Notes: generated by a model from the letters alone, not told the origin. A stretch of DNA of 64,000 nt from Elusimicrobiota bacterium (GCA_016715645.1 JADJZR010000030.1:62001-126000); one strand, 5' to 3'. Counted from the first letter of the stretch, positions 34,754 to 44,839 are shown. A program made the numbers and translations.

Positions 34754-35496
34754 TCAGGACTTCTTTTTATCGTCGGATGTTCGCAAGGAATCCCCGCGCA
34801 TCTCGATTTTAAAGGCATTGTGGAAGAGCCTGTCGCAGAGGGCGTCGGCGATGGTGGGTTCGCCCATGGCGGCGTGCCAGTTTTTAGCTGGGAGTTGACT
34901 TGTGATGACGGTGGCGGCCCGACCGTGGCGGTCCTCGACGATTTCAGGGAGTCGGCGCGCTCCTGATCGGCGAAGGGGGTGAGAAGGATGTCGTCGATGA
35001 TCAGGAGCTGGGCCTTGGCAAGCTTGGCGAGGAGCTTGAGACGGGAACCGTCGGCGCGTGACTGTTGGAGCTCCTCGAAGAGCCGGGGGGCGCGGAAGGA
35101 AAGAACGGAGAATCCCTGGCGGGCAGCGAAGTTGCCGAGGGCGCAGGCGAGCCAGGACTTGCCGATGCCGGTGGGTCCGGTGAGGAGGACGTTGCGTCCG
35201 GCGGGGAGCCAGCGCGGGTGGGCGAGCTCGAGGAGGAGCTGTTTTTGGAGACCGCGGGGGTATTTGTAATTGACGTCCTCGAGGCAGGCGTCGGGTTGCC
35301 GGAGTCTGGCGTTTTTGAGCAGGCGGGCGAGGCGACAGTTGTCGCGGTGGGATTTTTCGTCTTGGACGAGGAGCGCGACGAATTCGTCGTGGGCGAGATC
35401 GGCGTGGACCGGGTTTTTGAGTCGATCGTCGAGGCCCCTGGCCATGCCGAAGAGCTTGAGCAGGTTCAGGGTAGACAGCGTTTGTTCGAGCATCAT
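34754..35496 (-). pseudogene. istB: IstB-like ATPase, one frameshift
   Basis: IS21 helper ATPase (DnaC/DnaA-like AAA+). MLEQTLSTLNLLKLFGMARGLDD, Walker A LLTGPTGIGKSWLACALG, Walker B QLLIIDDILLTPFADQER are intact. Near 34945 the frame slips: the expected EIVEDRHGRAATVITSQLP ... GEPTIADALCDRLFHNAFKIEMRGDS follows in the next frame to a stop at 34754. Restoring one base (CTGAAATC to CTGGAAATC on the coding strand) would repair it. About 247 residues when repaired, normal length. Confidence 0.88.
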
Positions 35497-37128
35497 GAGT
35501 GAAACCTCCTGGGGTGTTTGGAATCGAGGGGTCTTATCCCTCGTTGATTGTAAATCAGATGGTCTGGCGGGCCTCCTGGGGCGTTGGCGAGGCCCTGGAT
35601 GTAGTAATCACCGCCCCGGATGTTGTCGGCGAGGCAGGCGGGGACGGGGCGGACGAAGGGGCAATTGATCGAAGCCACCGTCGAGGATAGAACAGATGGC
35701 GCGGTAAGAGGTGAGTCGATAGGCGAGGCCACGGGCCGCGGCGGCCTCGAGGCGGTCGTTGCCGACGGACTGGCGAGGCGCATGATCCCCAGAACGGAGC
35801 GATAGCCCCGCTCGGGGTGTGGGCGGGAATCGAAGATGGTTTGGACGAGGGCGGCGGTTTGGGGCCGACCTGGCTGGCCCAGGCGAAGAGGCGTGAGGGC
35901 GACCATTCGGCGTGTTTTGATGGGCGGTGGGCATGTGGGCGGGGTGGTGGAATGGCGCCCGCGTTGATGGGAGCGGACGTGGGCGGCAACGCGCTCGCCT
36001 TTGAAAAGGAGTTCAACGGTGGAGGCGGTGAGTTTCGCGTCGACAGTTTCACCGACGAGGCGGCAGGGGACGCTGTAATAATGGAAATCGACTTCGACGT
36101 GGTAGTCGATGTTGACCTTAGGTTGTTTCCATTCGGCGAATTCGTAGGGTGGTTGGGAAGCGGTCGGGCGGCGGGGCGGTCGAGATCGTCGAAAAGCTGG
36201 CGGCGGGACTGTTGGATTTTGCGGAGGGGACGGCCATTGAGGGTTTCAGAAGATGCCGGATCGCGGCGTTCATTTCGGCAAGAGAATGAAAGACGCGGTG
36301 GCGCAGGACAGCGAGGATCCATCGTTTTGCGACGAGGACACCGTTTTCGACCTTGGCTTTGTCGCGGGGGCGTCGCGGACGGGTGGGGAGAACAGCGGCG
36401 CCATAATGGTCGGCCATGTCCTGGTAGGAGGCGTTGAGGGTGGGTTCATAGAGGCAGGATTTGAGGACGCCGCTTTTGAGGTTGTCGGGAACCAGGAGGT
36501 GGGGGACGGCTCCGAAATACGTGAAGGCGCGGGTGTGGGCGCCGATCCAGTCGGGGAGGGTCTGGGACAGAGAGGCCCTCGACGTAGGTAAGCTGGACGC
36601 GCCCCAAACGGCGACGAAGAGTTGGGTGAGGGTCATTTCGCCGGTCTGGGGGTTGGTGATGAAGAGTCCGTCGGCGTAATCGACGAAGAGTTTGTCACCG
36701 CCCTTATGGGACTGCCGCATGACAAGGTCGCGACGGGAGCGCCAGTCGTTGTATCGTCGACAGAAGGCCGAGTAGAGATAGCCGCCGGGATGCTGAGTTT
36801 TGTATTCGATCCAGAGCTGGTTGAGAGTCAGGTTCAACCGTTTATGGTCCTGCAACTCTTGATGGACGACTTTCCAGTCGGGGAGCGGCTTGGGAGCTTC
36901 CGGCGGGGAGACGGGGAACAGGAGGTTTTCCAGGGCTTGGTCGGTGAGGGTGGGCGAGAGGGGCCAGGTAACAACGGCGGCCTTTTCGGCTCGACTGAGA
37001 ATGAGCCGGATGGTGTTTCGGGAAATGCCGAGACTTTTGGCGATGGGGCGTTTGCCCAGATGGCATTCGAATTTCAGACGGAGAACATCTCTGACTTGAC
37101 GCATGGGACACCTGTGTTTGGCATACAA
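35493..37128 (-). pseudogene. istA: IstA-like transposase, several frameshifts
   Basis: IS21 transposase. Intact part 37128 to about 36245: N-terminal HTH (MRQVRDVLRLKFECHLGKRPIAKSLGISRNTIRLIL) and the integrase core (KLFVDYADGLFIT, HYGAAVLPTRPRRPRDKAKVENGVL). Downstream homology hops frames at about 36240 (HLL to ETLNGRPLRKIQQ), 36150 (NHP to YEFAEWKQPKVNIDYHVEVDF), and at least twice between 35900 and 35700 (TAALVQTIFDSRPHPERGYRS; NDRLEAAAARGLAYRLTSYR), ending ADNIRGGDYY, the usual IstA C-terminus. The slips whose repair I worked out, at 36240 and 36150, each need one base restored (GG read as G, CCCC read as CCC). Confidence 0.85.
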
Positions 37129-38773
37129 CCTCCCACTGGGGAAAAGAGAGTTGTATAGATTCCCATCATCGTTTCAAGCCAGGACGTCCAACAGCAGAGG
37201 GGCCCGCTCCGCGGGTGGGTCAGTTTCCCGTGGAACGGTGGGTCAGTTTCGCGTGGACAGGTGGGTCAGTTTGCCGTGGAATATGCATTGAGGCTCTCAC
37301 CCCGTTCTACAGCCCCGATCGAGGACGCCCCTCCGCCCCCCTGCGCGTTCAAGCCGCTGTCCTGATTCTCAAATTCGTTAAAAATATCCCCGACCGCGCC
37401 GCCGTCGCCCTCGCCAAAGAAAATCTCTACGCCCAACTCTTCTGCGGCCTCACTCCCGCCCAGGCCTCCATCCTCCCCATGCACCCCGCCAGCGCCTTGA
37501 GCCAGTTTCGCGCCAGAATCGGCGTTCAGGGAATGGCCCTCATTCAGGAAATGCTCACCGCCGCCGCACAAGGGAAATCCTACCGCCGCGCCGACAAAAT
37601 CATCCTCGACACCACCTGTGTTCCCCTCGACATTCACTACCCCACCGACATTCGCCTGATGGACCGTTGCCGCCGTGAAATCCTCCGCCTCATCCAACGC
37701 GCTAAAACCTTCGGCATCGAGACCCTCTATAGCACCTACGCCCGCACCGCTCGCAAGGTCTTTGTCTCCTTTTCAAAACTCTCCAAACCATCTCAGAAAA
37801 CCCGACGCCGTGTTCACCGGAAAATGTTCCAGTTCCTGCGCCGCAACCTCAGCCAGCTCCGCCACCTCCATGAGGCCGCCACCCAGGCCATTGGCAGGAG
37901 GTGCCCCAAAGACAAGCACGCTCACCTCCTCTTAAAGGAGATGAAATCCGCCATCGCCAAAATCCAGGTCGTCGTTCACCAGCAAGCCATGGTTCGTCGT
38001 GGACTCCTCCACATTCCCGGCCGCATCGTCTCCTTCCACAAGGACCATGTCCGCCCCATCGTCCGCGGCAAATTCCCGCTCCCCACAGAGTTCGGGCCCA
38101 AAGTTCTCTTTGCCCTCGTCAAAAAACGCATGCACGTCGTCAACGTGTTTAACAACAATGTCTCCGATGCCACGATGATCCTCTCCTCCCTGCGTTGGTT
38201 CAAATCAACCTTCGGCCATCTTCCCAAAGAGCTCTTCGCCGACCGGGGCTTCTTCTCCCGTCAATGGGTCAAGTGGCTCGCCTTTCTCCACATCCAGCCC
38301 GGCCTTCAGCCAAAGGGGAAAAATATCGATGAGACCACCCCCGCCTACCGACGAATGGTCCGCAAACGCCTTCCCATCGAGGCGTTCATTTCCCTCGTCA
38401 AACGGTGCCATGGCCTCAGCCGTTGCCGCGCCCGCACCAATCACCACGAATCATCATGGATCCGCCTCGGCGTCGCCGCGGGCAATGCCCACAAAGCGTT
38501 CTTCCTCCCAAAACGGTCAACCGGCAAGACACGTAAACCGCCCGGCGTCATTCAACAATTAATGGCCGGGTTCTGATCGCAAGACAAAAAGGAGGTGGTC
38601 TGTCACAATGCAGCCCCAGAGCAACACCATTCGATCAGAAACGCGCTTCGCGGGCGCTGAAATTTGAAATTTAACGCCCGCGAGGTAAAAACATGTCCTC
38701 GGACGCCCCACCTTGACCCATTACCCTCTTTTTAGAGCAGGAACTATTTACAGCGCCTTACCGGTGGCGAGGG

Positions 38774-38962
38774 GTGATGGTCCTGGGTGAGGATGGGACA
38801 ATTTTGCGTATTCCCGACAAATCAGAAAATCGATGTGAATTTGGGTCGCCCGTCGCGAGTCGCAGTCCGGTGGGATATCCACAGGTGCGCGTGGCGGTGT
38901 TAATGGTTTTGAGGAATCATCAATGTCTGGCATTTAATTTCGCGGGGAATGTGTTTGCGTGA
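38774..38962 (+). pseudogene. IS4-family transposase fragment
   Basis: An in-frame stretch GEDGTILRIPDKSENRCEFG ... YPQVRVAVLMVLRNHQCLAFNF corresponds to the 'DGT..R.PD..EN...FG ... YPQ.R.V.LM.L..H' segment around the first catalytic Asp of IS4-type transposases. Nothing upstream or downstream continues it. A short relic next to the outer IS end. Confidence 0.6.
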
Positions 38963-39013
38963 ACCGGTTGCGGAAAATCCTCACGTTTGGTTCGATCTCC
39001 TCTACGACTCTAA

Positions 39014-39040
39014 TTGACCGAAGGAAAATTTTGCTATGAT
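39014..39040 (+). promoter_or_regulatory. Promoter of tRNA-Gln
   Basis: TTGACC (39014-39019), 15-bp spacer, TATGAT (39035-39040), 20 bases before the tRNA. The spacer is short but the location is right. Confidence 0.5.
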
Positions 39041-39059
39041 CGGGTTGCGTGGTTACCCC

Positions 39060-39131
39060 TGGGGCGTCGCCAAGTGGTAAGGCAACGGCCTTTGGAGCCG
39101 TCATCCCTAGGTTCGAATCCTAGCGCCCCAG
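39060..39131 (+). tRNA. tRNA-Gln (TTG)
   Basis: 72 nt: acceptor TGGGGCG/CGCCCCA, D arm CGCC-AAGTGGTAAGG, anticodon stem ACGGC/GCCGT around loop CTTTGGA giving TTG, T arm CTAGGTTCGAATCCTAG, discriminator G. TGGGGxx start and G73 are typical of bacterial tRNA-Gln. Confidence 0.95.
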
Positions 39132-39560
39132 GGCTAACCATTATTCCTCGCAATAGGCCATTGCTTCAACCACGGTCCTGCCACGAAATCACCCATTTTG
39201 TCACGTTCCACAACGGATCTCGTGGTATCCCACGTTATCGGACCCACCTGTCCAGGTAGGTTATTGGGTGTCCTTTTCACCTTTCCTGACTGCGACTGGA
39301 CAAGAGAATCCTGGCGGGGCTGTTTTTGCGCCGATCGGAGAGGTCAAAGATTTCCCGGGGGCACGCCCTCCTTATCCGAGCACAGTTAAATTCCCCTTGA
39401 AATTAAATCAAACTTGCTCTAGACTAAACGGGAATCCCCGGTCGCCATCGTGGCACCGTCATTGACGCCTGGATGAGCATTTTGGATTGCTCAGCGAGAT
39501 GCGAAAACACCGTCATTCAACAATAAAGCCAGGCAAACATGGCGATGAGGAAAATAACCC
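39132..39560 (+). promoter_or_regulatory. Intergenic region with probable promoter for the propeller gene
   Basis: No gene seen in these 429 bases. TTGAAA (39397-39402), 17 bp, TAGACT (39420-39425) is the best promoter and gives a leader of about 130 nt. GAGG at 39547-39550 serves as SD for the ATG at 39561. An imperfect 10-bp inverted repeat CCACGAAATC/GATCTCGTGG (39181-39225) lies after the tRNA. Confidence 0.5.
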
Positions 39561-42500
39561 ATGTTCAAAAGAATGAAATTCTTAGGAACGAAAGGGCTCG
39601 TCTCTCTTGGTGTCGGGCTCTTTTGGACAGGCCCATCTCGCGCTGAATTTCCTGAAACCCTGACCATTGACAACATCATTACAGACGGGACCGTTAATGC
39701 AATGGTCCAAGCGGGGTCGCGCATCTATTTCGGGGGATCGTTCAGCCAAGTGGGAACCTTAACCGGCGGCGGCGTCCCGGTGGACAACATTCTGGGAACT
39801 AAGGACGCGGTCTTTCCCCAGGTGGAAGGGACGGTCAATTCGGCCGCCTCGGACGGCAACGGCGGATGGTTTATCGGCGGCGATTTCAATACGGTGGGCA
39901 ACACGCCGCGCAACAACCTCGCCCACATTTTGTCGAACGGAACCTTGGACTCTCTATGGGACCCCAATGCGGACGGTATTGTCAATACCCTTGCCGTCAG
40001 TGGGACGAAGGTCTACGTGGGGGGGTCTTTTAGAAATATAGGCGGGTCCAGGCGATGGTATGTCGGAGCTGTGAGCGCATCGGGGTCAGGGGCCTTGGAT
40101 ACCACATGGATGCCCCCGGACCCCACTGGCGAGATCAAAATTCTGGCGGTGGCAGGCGGCAAGGTGTATGTGGGCGGAGTGTTCAGTGCGTTGGGAGGTA
40201 CGACCCGCCGATCCGTGGCGGCGTTGGATGCCGGCGGGACAGGGGCCTTGGATCCCCTGTGGGACCCCAGCGCGAACCTCTCGGTTTATACGCTTGCGGT
40301 AAGCGGGGGAAAAGTCTATCTGGGGGGGCTCTTCACAACCGTTGGAGGAACAACCCGAAACCATCTAGCGGCGGTGAACGCGGATGGGGTCGGGGCACTG
40401 GAGCCTCTGTGGAGTCCGTCGTTCAATGATGTGGTCTACTCCTTAGCGGTCAGCGGAGGCAAAGTGTACGTGGGGGGTCGATTCACATTGGTGGGCGGGA
40501 CAGCGAGAAACTATTTGGCGGCCGTTGATGCGGCGGGAACGGGCACTCTGGACCCCACATGGATTCCCAACCCAAACGGCCAAGTTCTCGCTCTGGCGGT
40601 CAGTGGGACCAAATTGCACGTGGGGGGCCGTTTTATTTCCATCGGAGGAACCACGCGGAACCGAGCGGCGGCCGTGAACCTCGCGGGGACCGGCGCGCTC
40701 GATCCCCAGTGGAATCCAGGCGTTACTGGCGATGTGGGGACTCTGGCCGTGGGCGGCGCCAAAATTTATGTGGGCGGAAGCTTTGGCTCATTGGGAGCGC
40801 TCCCACGGAACAACGTGGCGGCCGTGGACGCGGAAACGGGAGTTTTGGATACCCAATGGAACCCCAACGCGAATTCCTCTGTCAGTGCTCTGGCCGTCAG
40901 CGGAACCCGGGTGTATCTGGGCGGTGGTTTTAATCAGGTGGGAGGGACAGCCCGTAATTATGTGGCGGCGGTGGATGCGACCGGGGCGGGGGCGCTGGAC
41001 ACCCAATGGGACCCCAGCGCGAATGCCCCTGTGAACGATTTGACCGTTAGCGGAAACAAAGTGTACCTGGGCGGATTTTTTACGTCGATCAAAGAGACCC
41101 CCCAAAATTACTTGGCCGCGGTGGACGCGGGGGGAACGGGGGGCCTCGATACTCTATGGGATCCCAACCCGAATTCCAATATCGCCACAATGGCCGTTAG
41201 CGGGAACAAGATCTACCTGGGAGGATCATTTACGTCGGTGAAAGGAACATCCCGGAACCGATTGGCGGCCGTGAGCTTGGATGGGGCCGGCGCGCTGGAC
41301 AACTCGTGGAACCCCAACTCGAACAGCTCCCTGGCCTTTCTGACCGTGAGCGGAAGCACGGTGTATCTGGCGGGTTATTTCACAACGATCGGAGGAACGC
41401 CAAGAAACACGCTGGCCGCCGTGAATGCGACAACCGGCGCGTTGTACCCTTGGGCCCCCACGGTTGACAATCGCGTCTATGCCCTTGCGGTGAGCGGTAA
41501 CAAAGTGTATCTGGGGGGAGATTTTACAACGGTGGGAGGAACCGCCAAACCGTTTCTGGCCGCGGTGGACGCGGGGGGTGTGGGTGCTCTGGATACCCAG
41601 TGGGACCCCTCAGCCGCCACAGGAGGCGACGATATCCATTGTCTCTCCGTCCAAGGCACCCGTATGTTCATCGGGGGCAAAAAAACGGTGGGGTGGTTCA
41701 CCGACTCTGTGCTCACCCCGCCATCAGCCCCGGCCTCTGGCGCGATCACGTCGGTGAACGCCACGGGGGTCCAGGCCCAATGGGCCGCCGCAACCGGCGC
41801 GACGACTTACACCCTGGCCGCGGCGTTGAACGCCACGCTCCCGCCGGTTTCCCCCATCAGCAAAACCGGGATCGCGGGCCTCACGGATACCGTGACAGGC
41901 CTCACGCCCAACACCGTCTACTATATCTCAGTGAACGCCACCAACAACGCCGGGTCCTCCGCCTACACCGCCCTGGGGTCGACCGTCACACTCTCGGCTG
42001 TTCCCGCGGGGTTTCAGGCCTCGGGAATCACCGCCACCCAGGCCATCTTGTCCTGGACAGCCAACGGCAATCCCAACAATACGACCTACCTGCTCCAACA
42101 AAGTTCGGACAGCGGGATCACCTACACAACCGTCTACACAGGGACAAACCTGACCTCCACCCGGACAGACCTTGTGCCAGGGACAACGTATCTTTTCCGA
42201 GTCCTTTCCCGAAACGCGGGAGGTGTCCCTTCTGCGCCGACAGGGCCGGTCAGCGTCACCCCGCCTCCCCCGGCCCCCGCCAGCGGGCAAATCACCGGGG
42301 TCACCCCCAACACGGCGACCGCCCAATGGGCCGCCGCAACCGGCGCGACGACTTACATCTTGGCCGCGGCGTTGAACGCCACGCTTCCGCCGGTTTCCCC
42401 CATCAGCAAAACCGGGATCGCGGGCCTCACCGATACCGTGACCGGCTTGGCCGCGAACACGCGCTATTACGTCTCGGTCAGCGCGTGCAACCCCGGCGCC

Positions 42501-43076
42501 TGTTCGGCCTACACCGCCCTGGGATCCACCGTGACGCCTTCGGCCAGCCCGACCCAACTTCAAGCCCTTTCCCGCACCCTCACCACGATCACCCTGTCGT
42601 GGAACTCGGCGGGAAACGCGGCGGGTACGGTGTATGTGCTCCAACAGAGCAACGATGGCGGGTCCACCTTTTTTGACGCGGCGAACACCACCGCGACCCA
42701 AGCCACCATCGACCAACTTGACCCCGAGCAAACGTACCATTTCCGCGTGAAAGCCGTGGCGATCGCCGGAGGAACGTCCAGTTATTCAAGTGAAATTGCC
42801 TCCGCCACTGGCGCGGTCGCCGCGGACCTAAGCCGCGTGCGGGCGTTCCCGAACCCCACAACAGGGTCCGCGGTCATCGAAAACCTCCCCGACGGCGCCG
42901 GCGTGACCATTTACACCATGGCCGGCGAACTGCTGAGGACATTGCCGCCCGCGAGCGATGGCCGAACGATGTGGGATGGGAAAAACGAATCCGGCGAATC
43001 CGTGGCCAGCGGGATCTATCAAGCGGTCGCTAGCGGCGCCGGAACCAAAACGATTCGGATCGCGGTTCAACGATGA
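39561..43076 (+). CDS. Secreted beta-propeller-like/FnIII protein with FlgD-like C-terminus
   Basis: 1171 residues. Signal peptide (about 1-28, GLFWTGPSRA). Residues about 40-715 hold at least twelve tandem units of about 50 residues built as 'LAVSGGKVYVGGxFTxVGGTxRNxLAAVDAxGTGALDPxWxPN', matching the Delta-60/DUF5122 beta-propeller repeat type. Three FnIII-like domains follow (about 725-1070); the first and third share a near-identical block of about 40 residues. The C-terminal 80 residues (RAFPNPTTGSAVIENL ... YTMAGELLRTL ... WDGKNESGESVASGIYQAV) are a FlgD-like Ig/T9SS-type sorting-like domain. Probably displayed or secreted. Overlaps the next gene (ATGA), so it is co-expressed with a PorV-like protein. 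Confidence 0.87.
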   Translation: MFKRMKFLGTKGLVSLGVGLFWTGPSRAEFPETLTIDNIITDGTVNAMVQAGSRIYFGGSFSQVGTLTGGGVPVDNILGTKDAVFPQVEGTVNSAASDGNGGWFIGGDFNTVGNTPRNNLAHILSNGTLDSLWDPNADGIVNTLAVSGTKVYVGGSFRNIGGSRRWYVGAVSASGSGALDTTWMPPDPTGEIKILAVAGGKVYVGGVFSALGGTTRRSVAALDAGGTGALDPLWDPSANLSVYTLAVSGGKVYLGGLFTTVGGTTRNHLAAVNADGVGALEPLWSPSFNDVVYSLAVSGGKVYVGGRFTLVGGTARNYLAAVDAAGTGTLDPTWIPNPNGQVLALAVSGTKLHVGGRFISIGGTTRNRAAAVNLAGTGALDPQWNPGVTGDVGTLAVGGAKIYVGGSFGSLGALPRNNVAAVDAETGVLDTQWNPNANSSVSALAVSGTRVYLGGGFNQVGGTARNYVAAVDATGAGALDTQWDPSANAPVNDLTVSGNKVYLGGFFTSIKETPQNYLAAVDAGGTGGLDTLWDPNPNSNIATMAVSGNKIYLGGSFTSVKGTSRNRLAAVSLDGAGALDNSWNPNSNSSLAFLTVSGSTVYLAGYFTTIGGTPRNTLAAVNATTGALYPWAPTVDNRVYALAVSGNKVYLGGDFTTVGGTAKPFLAAVDAGGVGALDTQWDPSAATGGDDIHCLSVQGTRMFIGGKKTVGWFTDSVLTPPSAPASGAITSVNATGVQAQWAAATGATTYTLAAALNATLPPVSPISKTGIAGLTDTVTGLTPNTVYYISVNATNNAGSSAYTALGSTVTLSAVPAGFQASGITATQAILSWTANGNPNNTTYLLQQSSDSGITYTTVYTGTNLTSTRTDLVPGTTYLFRVLSRNAGGVPSAPTGPVSVTPPPPAPASGQITGVTPNTATAQWAAATGATTYILAAALNATLPPVSPISKTGIAGLTDTVTGLAANTRYYVSVSACNPGACSAYTALGSTVTPSASPTQLQALSRTLTTITLSWNSAGNAAGTVYVLQQSNDGGSTFFDAANTTATQATIDQLDPEQTYHFRVKAVAIAGGTSSYSSEIASATGAVAADLSRVRAFPNPTTGSAVIENLPDGAGVTIYTMAGELLRTLPPASDGRTMWDGKNESGESVASGIYQAVASGAGTKTIRIAVQR

Positions 43077-43996
43077 TCGGGGCCCGCACCTCTATGATAA
43101 AAAATCGGCTCGTGCTTCTCGGGGCCACCCTGTGGACCGGCCTGCTCCACGCGGGCGGGCCCGGCACCTCTTCGGGCAACGTGCTCAAAATGTCTCCCAG
43201 CCCGCGCGCCTCGGCCATGGGCGAAGCCTACACGGCGGTGGCCGACGGCGCTGACGCGCTCTTTTGGAACCCCGCCGGTCTGATCCGCATTCAAAAACGG
43301 GCGGTCCTGCTCACCCATGGGTCTTCCGGCGACTCCACGGCGGTCAACTACGGCGCTTACGGCCAGAAAGCGGGCGATTCCAACGCCTGGGCGGTGGGGA
43401 TCCACTCGCTCACCCACGGGACGTTGACCGGCGCGGACGGATCCGGCAACGACACCTCCAGCTTCACCCCCAACGACCTGGCGCTCAGCCTGGGTGGAGC
43501 CCATACGTTCAAATCTTTCCGCCTGGGCGCGTCGGTCAAATATGTGCGATCGACGATCGTGAAAACCGCCACCACCGCCACCGCTGACATCGGACTTCTT
43601 TCGAGGGGATATCTGAAAGGGAAACTTCGACTCGCGTTAACCGCGACCAACCTGTTCGGATCGCTGACCTACGACCAGGCGGAGGAACAACTTCCCCGCG
43701 CGATCCGCGCGGGGGGCGCCTACAGGATACGCCCGCGTTGGCTTGCCAGCGCCGATCTCGCTTTTCCCAACGACGGCCCCGCCTCTGGCGGCGTCGGAAC
43801 AGAAGTCGAGATGGCCAAAACGAAAGACATGGGTCTGACCGGTCGCGCGGGATACGCCACCCGCGCGGACATCCCCGGCGCGGGGATCAGCGCCGGACTC
43901 GGCGTTCGGTTCAAAAAGATGAACATCGACTATGCCTTCGTCCCCCTCGGCGATGTGGGCCAATCCCACCAAATGTCCATCGCCTATCGGTTTTAA
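43073..43996 (+). CDS. PorV/PorQ-family outer-membrane beta-barrel protein
   Basis: 307 residues; ATG 43094 (MIKNRLVLLGATLWTGLLHA) is an alternative start that gives a cleaner signal peptide. Mature start LKMSPSPRASAMGEAYTAVADGADALFWNPAGLIRI carries the family signature 'G.R...MG.A..A...D..A...NPAGL'. The rest is amphipathic beta-strand-like and ends in an aromatic residue (SIAYRF), as for barrel proteins. PorV works in type 9 secretion of proteins with C-terminal sorting domains, which fits the partner gene directly upstream. No other T9SS gene is in the window. Confidence 0.85.
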   Translation: MIGARTSMIKNRLVLLGATLWTGLLHAGGPGTSSGNVLKMSPSPRASAMGEAYTAVADGADALFWNPAGLIRIQKRAVLLTHGSSGDSTAVNYGAYGQKAGDSNAWAVGIHSLTHGTLTGADGSGNDTSSFTPNDLALSLGGAHTFKSFRLGASVKYVRSTIVKTATTATADIGLLSRGYLKGKLRLALTATNLFGSLTYDQAEEQLPRAIRAGGAYRIRPRWLASADLAFPNDGPASGGVGTEVEMAKTKDMGLTGRAGYATRADIPGAGISAGLGVRFKKMNIDYAFVPLGDVGQSHQMSIAYRF

Positions 43997-44062
43997 TCCC
44001 CAGGCCAGCGCAAGCACATTCACAATTCAAGACTTGACCCCTAACTGCTTAACCACTCCTGA

Positions 44063-44641
44063 TTATTCTTCGTCGGGTTCTGTCCCTTCTTCTTCGGCGG
44101 GCGTGGTGACATCGTCCTCGTTTACGGTTGCCTCGATCAGAGCGCCTTCGGCTTGGAGAAGAGTCTCATTGGCTTCGGCGACATTTCCCGCGGCTAAGGT
44201 GGTCCGAATGTCGACGAGATATTTTTCGGTTTCCGCGATTTTTTCCTTTCTTCCCTTGTTTTTTTGAGGGTTTTTTTCCGGGGTAGCCTTTTTGAGGTCG
44301 GCCAATTCCTGAGCAATTGTGGTCAGACGTAACTCAATATCTGCTTTCATGGCTATTTTCCCTGACTCAATGGCTTGTTGTGCGGCCTCGGCCTTTGTTT
44401 TGGCTAAAATTGCGGCTTTTCGCGCGGCGCTATTTTTTCCTTCGTCGATGGCATCCTGGGCTTCCGCCAGGGCGGCTTGGGCTTCCATCAGTTGGTTTGT
44501 GGAATAGGCCATCGCTCCGGCGTTATCGGCGGCGGTAATGGCCGCTTCCGCTTCCTCCATTTGTTTTGTAGGCGGTTTGCTGCACCCCGCAACGATTAAA
44601 ACCAACCCCACTCCCACTCCAACAGATCCCATTCTCCCCAT
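44063..44641 (-). CDS. Lipoprotein, DUF4398-like helical
   Basis: 192 residues. N-terminal signal with lipobox (VGLVLIVAGCSKPP), so predicted lipidated at the Cys. The mature part is Ala/Glu/Lys-rich helical (MEEAEAAITAADNAGAMAYSTNQLMEAQAALAEAQDAIDEGKN), resembling DUF4398 (periplasmic helical repeats), with a second helical half after a Lys/Pro-rich linker and an acidic tail. AAGGAGGAG precedes the ATG, a strong SD. It lies 198 bp downstream of the subtilase on the same strand; that gap contains only a weak hairpin (44738-44755). It converges with the PorV-like gene. Confidence 0.82.
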   Translation of the reverse strand: MGRMGSVGVGVGLVLIVAGCSKPPTKQMEEAEAAITAADNAGAMAYSTNQLMEAQAALAEAQDAIDEGKNSAARKAAILAKTKAEAAQQAIESGKIAMKADIELRLTTIAQELADLKKATPEKNPQKNKGRKEKIAETEKYLVDIRTTLAAGNVAEANETLLQAEGALIEATVNEDDVTTPAEEEGTEPDEE

Positions 44642-44839
44642 ACACTCCTCCTTGAAAACATCCGGTTTGACTCCATCGGAATTTTAGCACATTGTGGCGG
44701 GAGCAAAATGGTCCTAAAGTTAACCCCAATGCGGTTTAACCGGGCTTCCCCGGTTGGAATTGGGCGATCGTCGCCAGTGCGTGGAACTGAATGCGTGGGT
44801 TTTCCTGGACAGAACTCCGCACGGGTTTCGAGCGCGGAG

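Larger units (their letters stand above)
34579..37287 (-). mobile_element. IS21-family element (istA-istB), nested in another IS
   Basis: 2709 bp starting TGCGGATTCCACG and ending CGTGGAATATGCA. Inside each end are tandem copies of a block like GTCCACGCGAAACTGACCCACC, two at the left and three at the right, as known for IS21 multiple terminal binding sites. TTGAGG flanks both ends (34573-34578, 37288-37293), a 6-bp target duplication within the normal IS21 range. It carries istA and istB on the minus strand, both frameshifted as given. Confidence 0.9.
34455..38576 (+). pseudogene. IS5/IS1182-type transposase gene split by an IS21-like element
   Basis: The 5' exon-like part (34455-34578) encodes MFVKSDSQSSLADIPFNDF...WNSLIE. 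The 3' part resumes at 37294 with ALTPFYSPDRGRPS and runs to 38576. Joining base 34578 to 37294 restores the frame exactly and gives about 468 residues. The rejoined protein has DDE-type features: DTTCVPLDIHYPTDI, FADRGFFSRQW, and LPIEAFISLVKRCHGLSRCR. Apart from the insertion it looks intact, so the outer element was probably active until it was hit. The 37215-38576 open frame alone lacks the first 41 residues. Confidence 0.85.
33962..38745 (+). mobile_element. Insertion sequence with DDE transposase, interrupted by an IS21-family element
   Basis: TIRs: AGTTCCTGCTCTTAAAAGA at 33962 versus the complement of TCTTTTTAGAGCAGGAACT ending at 38745, one mismatch in 19. ATTT flanks both ends (33958-33961, 38746-38749), a likely 4-bp target duplication. 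Contents: promoter, a DUF6788-like small ORF, and a transposase gene split by a 2.7-kb IS21-like insertion. Removing that insertion and one duplicated hexamer leaves about 2.07 kb, a normal IS size. The transposase looks like the IS5/IS1182-type DDE group. Confidence 0.75.

Noticed and set aside
35817..37158. Plus-strand frames of 178-206 codons within the IS21-like element
   Set aside because: They are antisense to istA, whose motifs are clear on the minus strand.
39181..39225. tRNA-Gln terminator or riboswitch
   Set aside because: The inverted repeat has a 25-base loop, a mismatch and no T-run; it does not match a known riboswitch core.
41600..42740. 358-codon plus frame and 270-codon minus frame over the FnIII region
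   Set aside because: Alternative frames of the propeller/FnIII gene; very His/Arg/Gly-rich, repeats follow the real gene's repeats.
44738..44755. Terminator after the S8 protease gene
   Set aside because: AACCGGG/CCCGGTT forms a 7-bp stem but no T-run follows on the minus strand.
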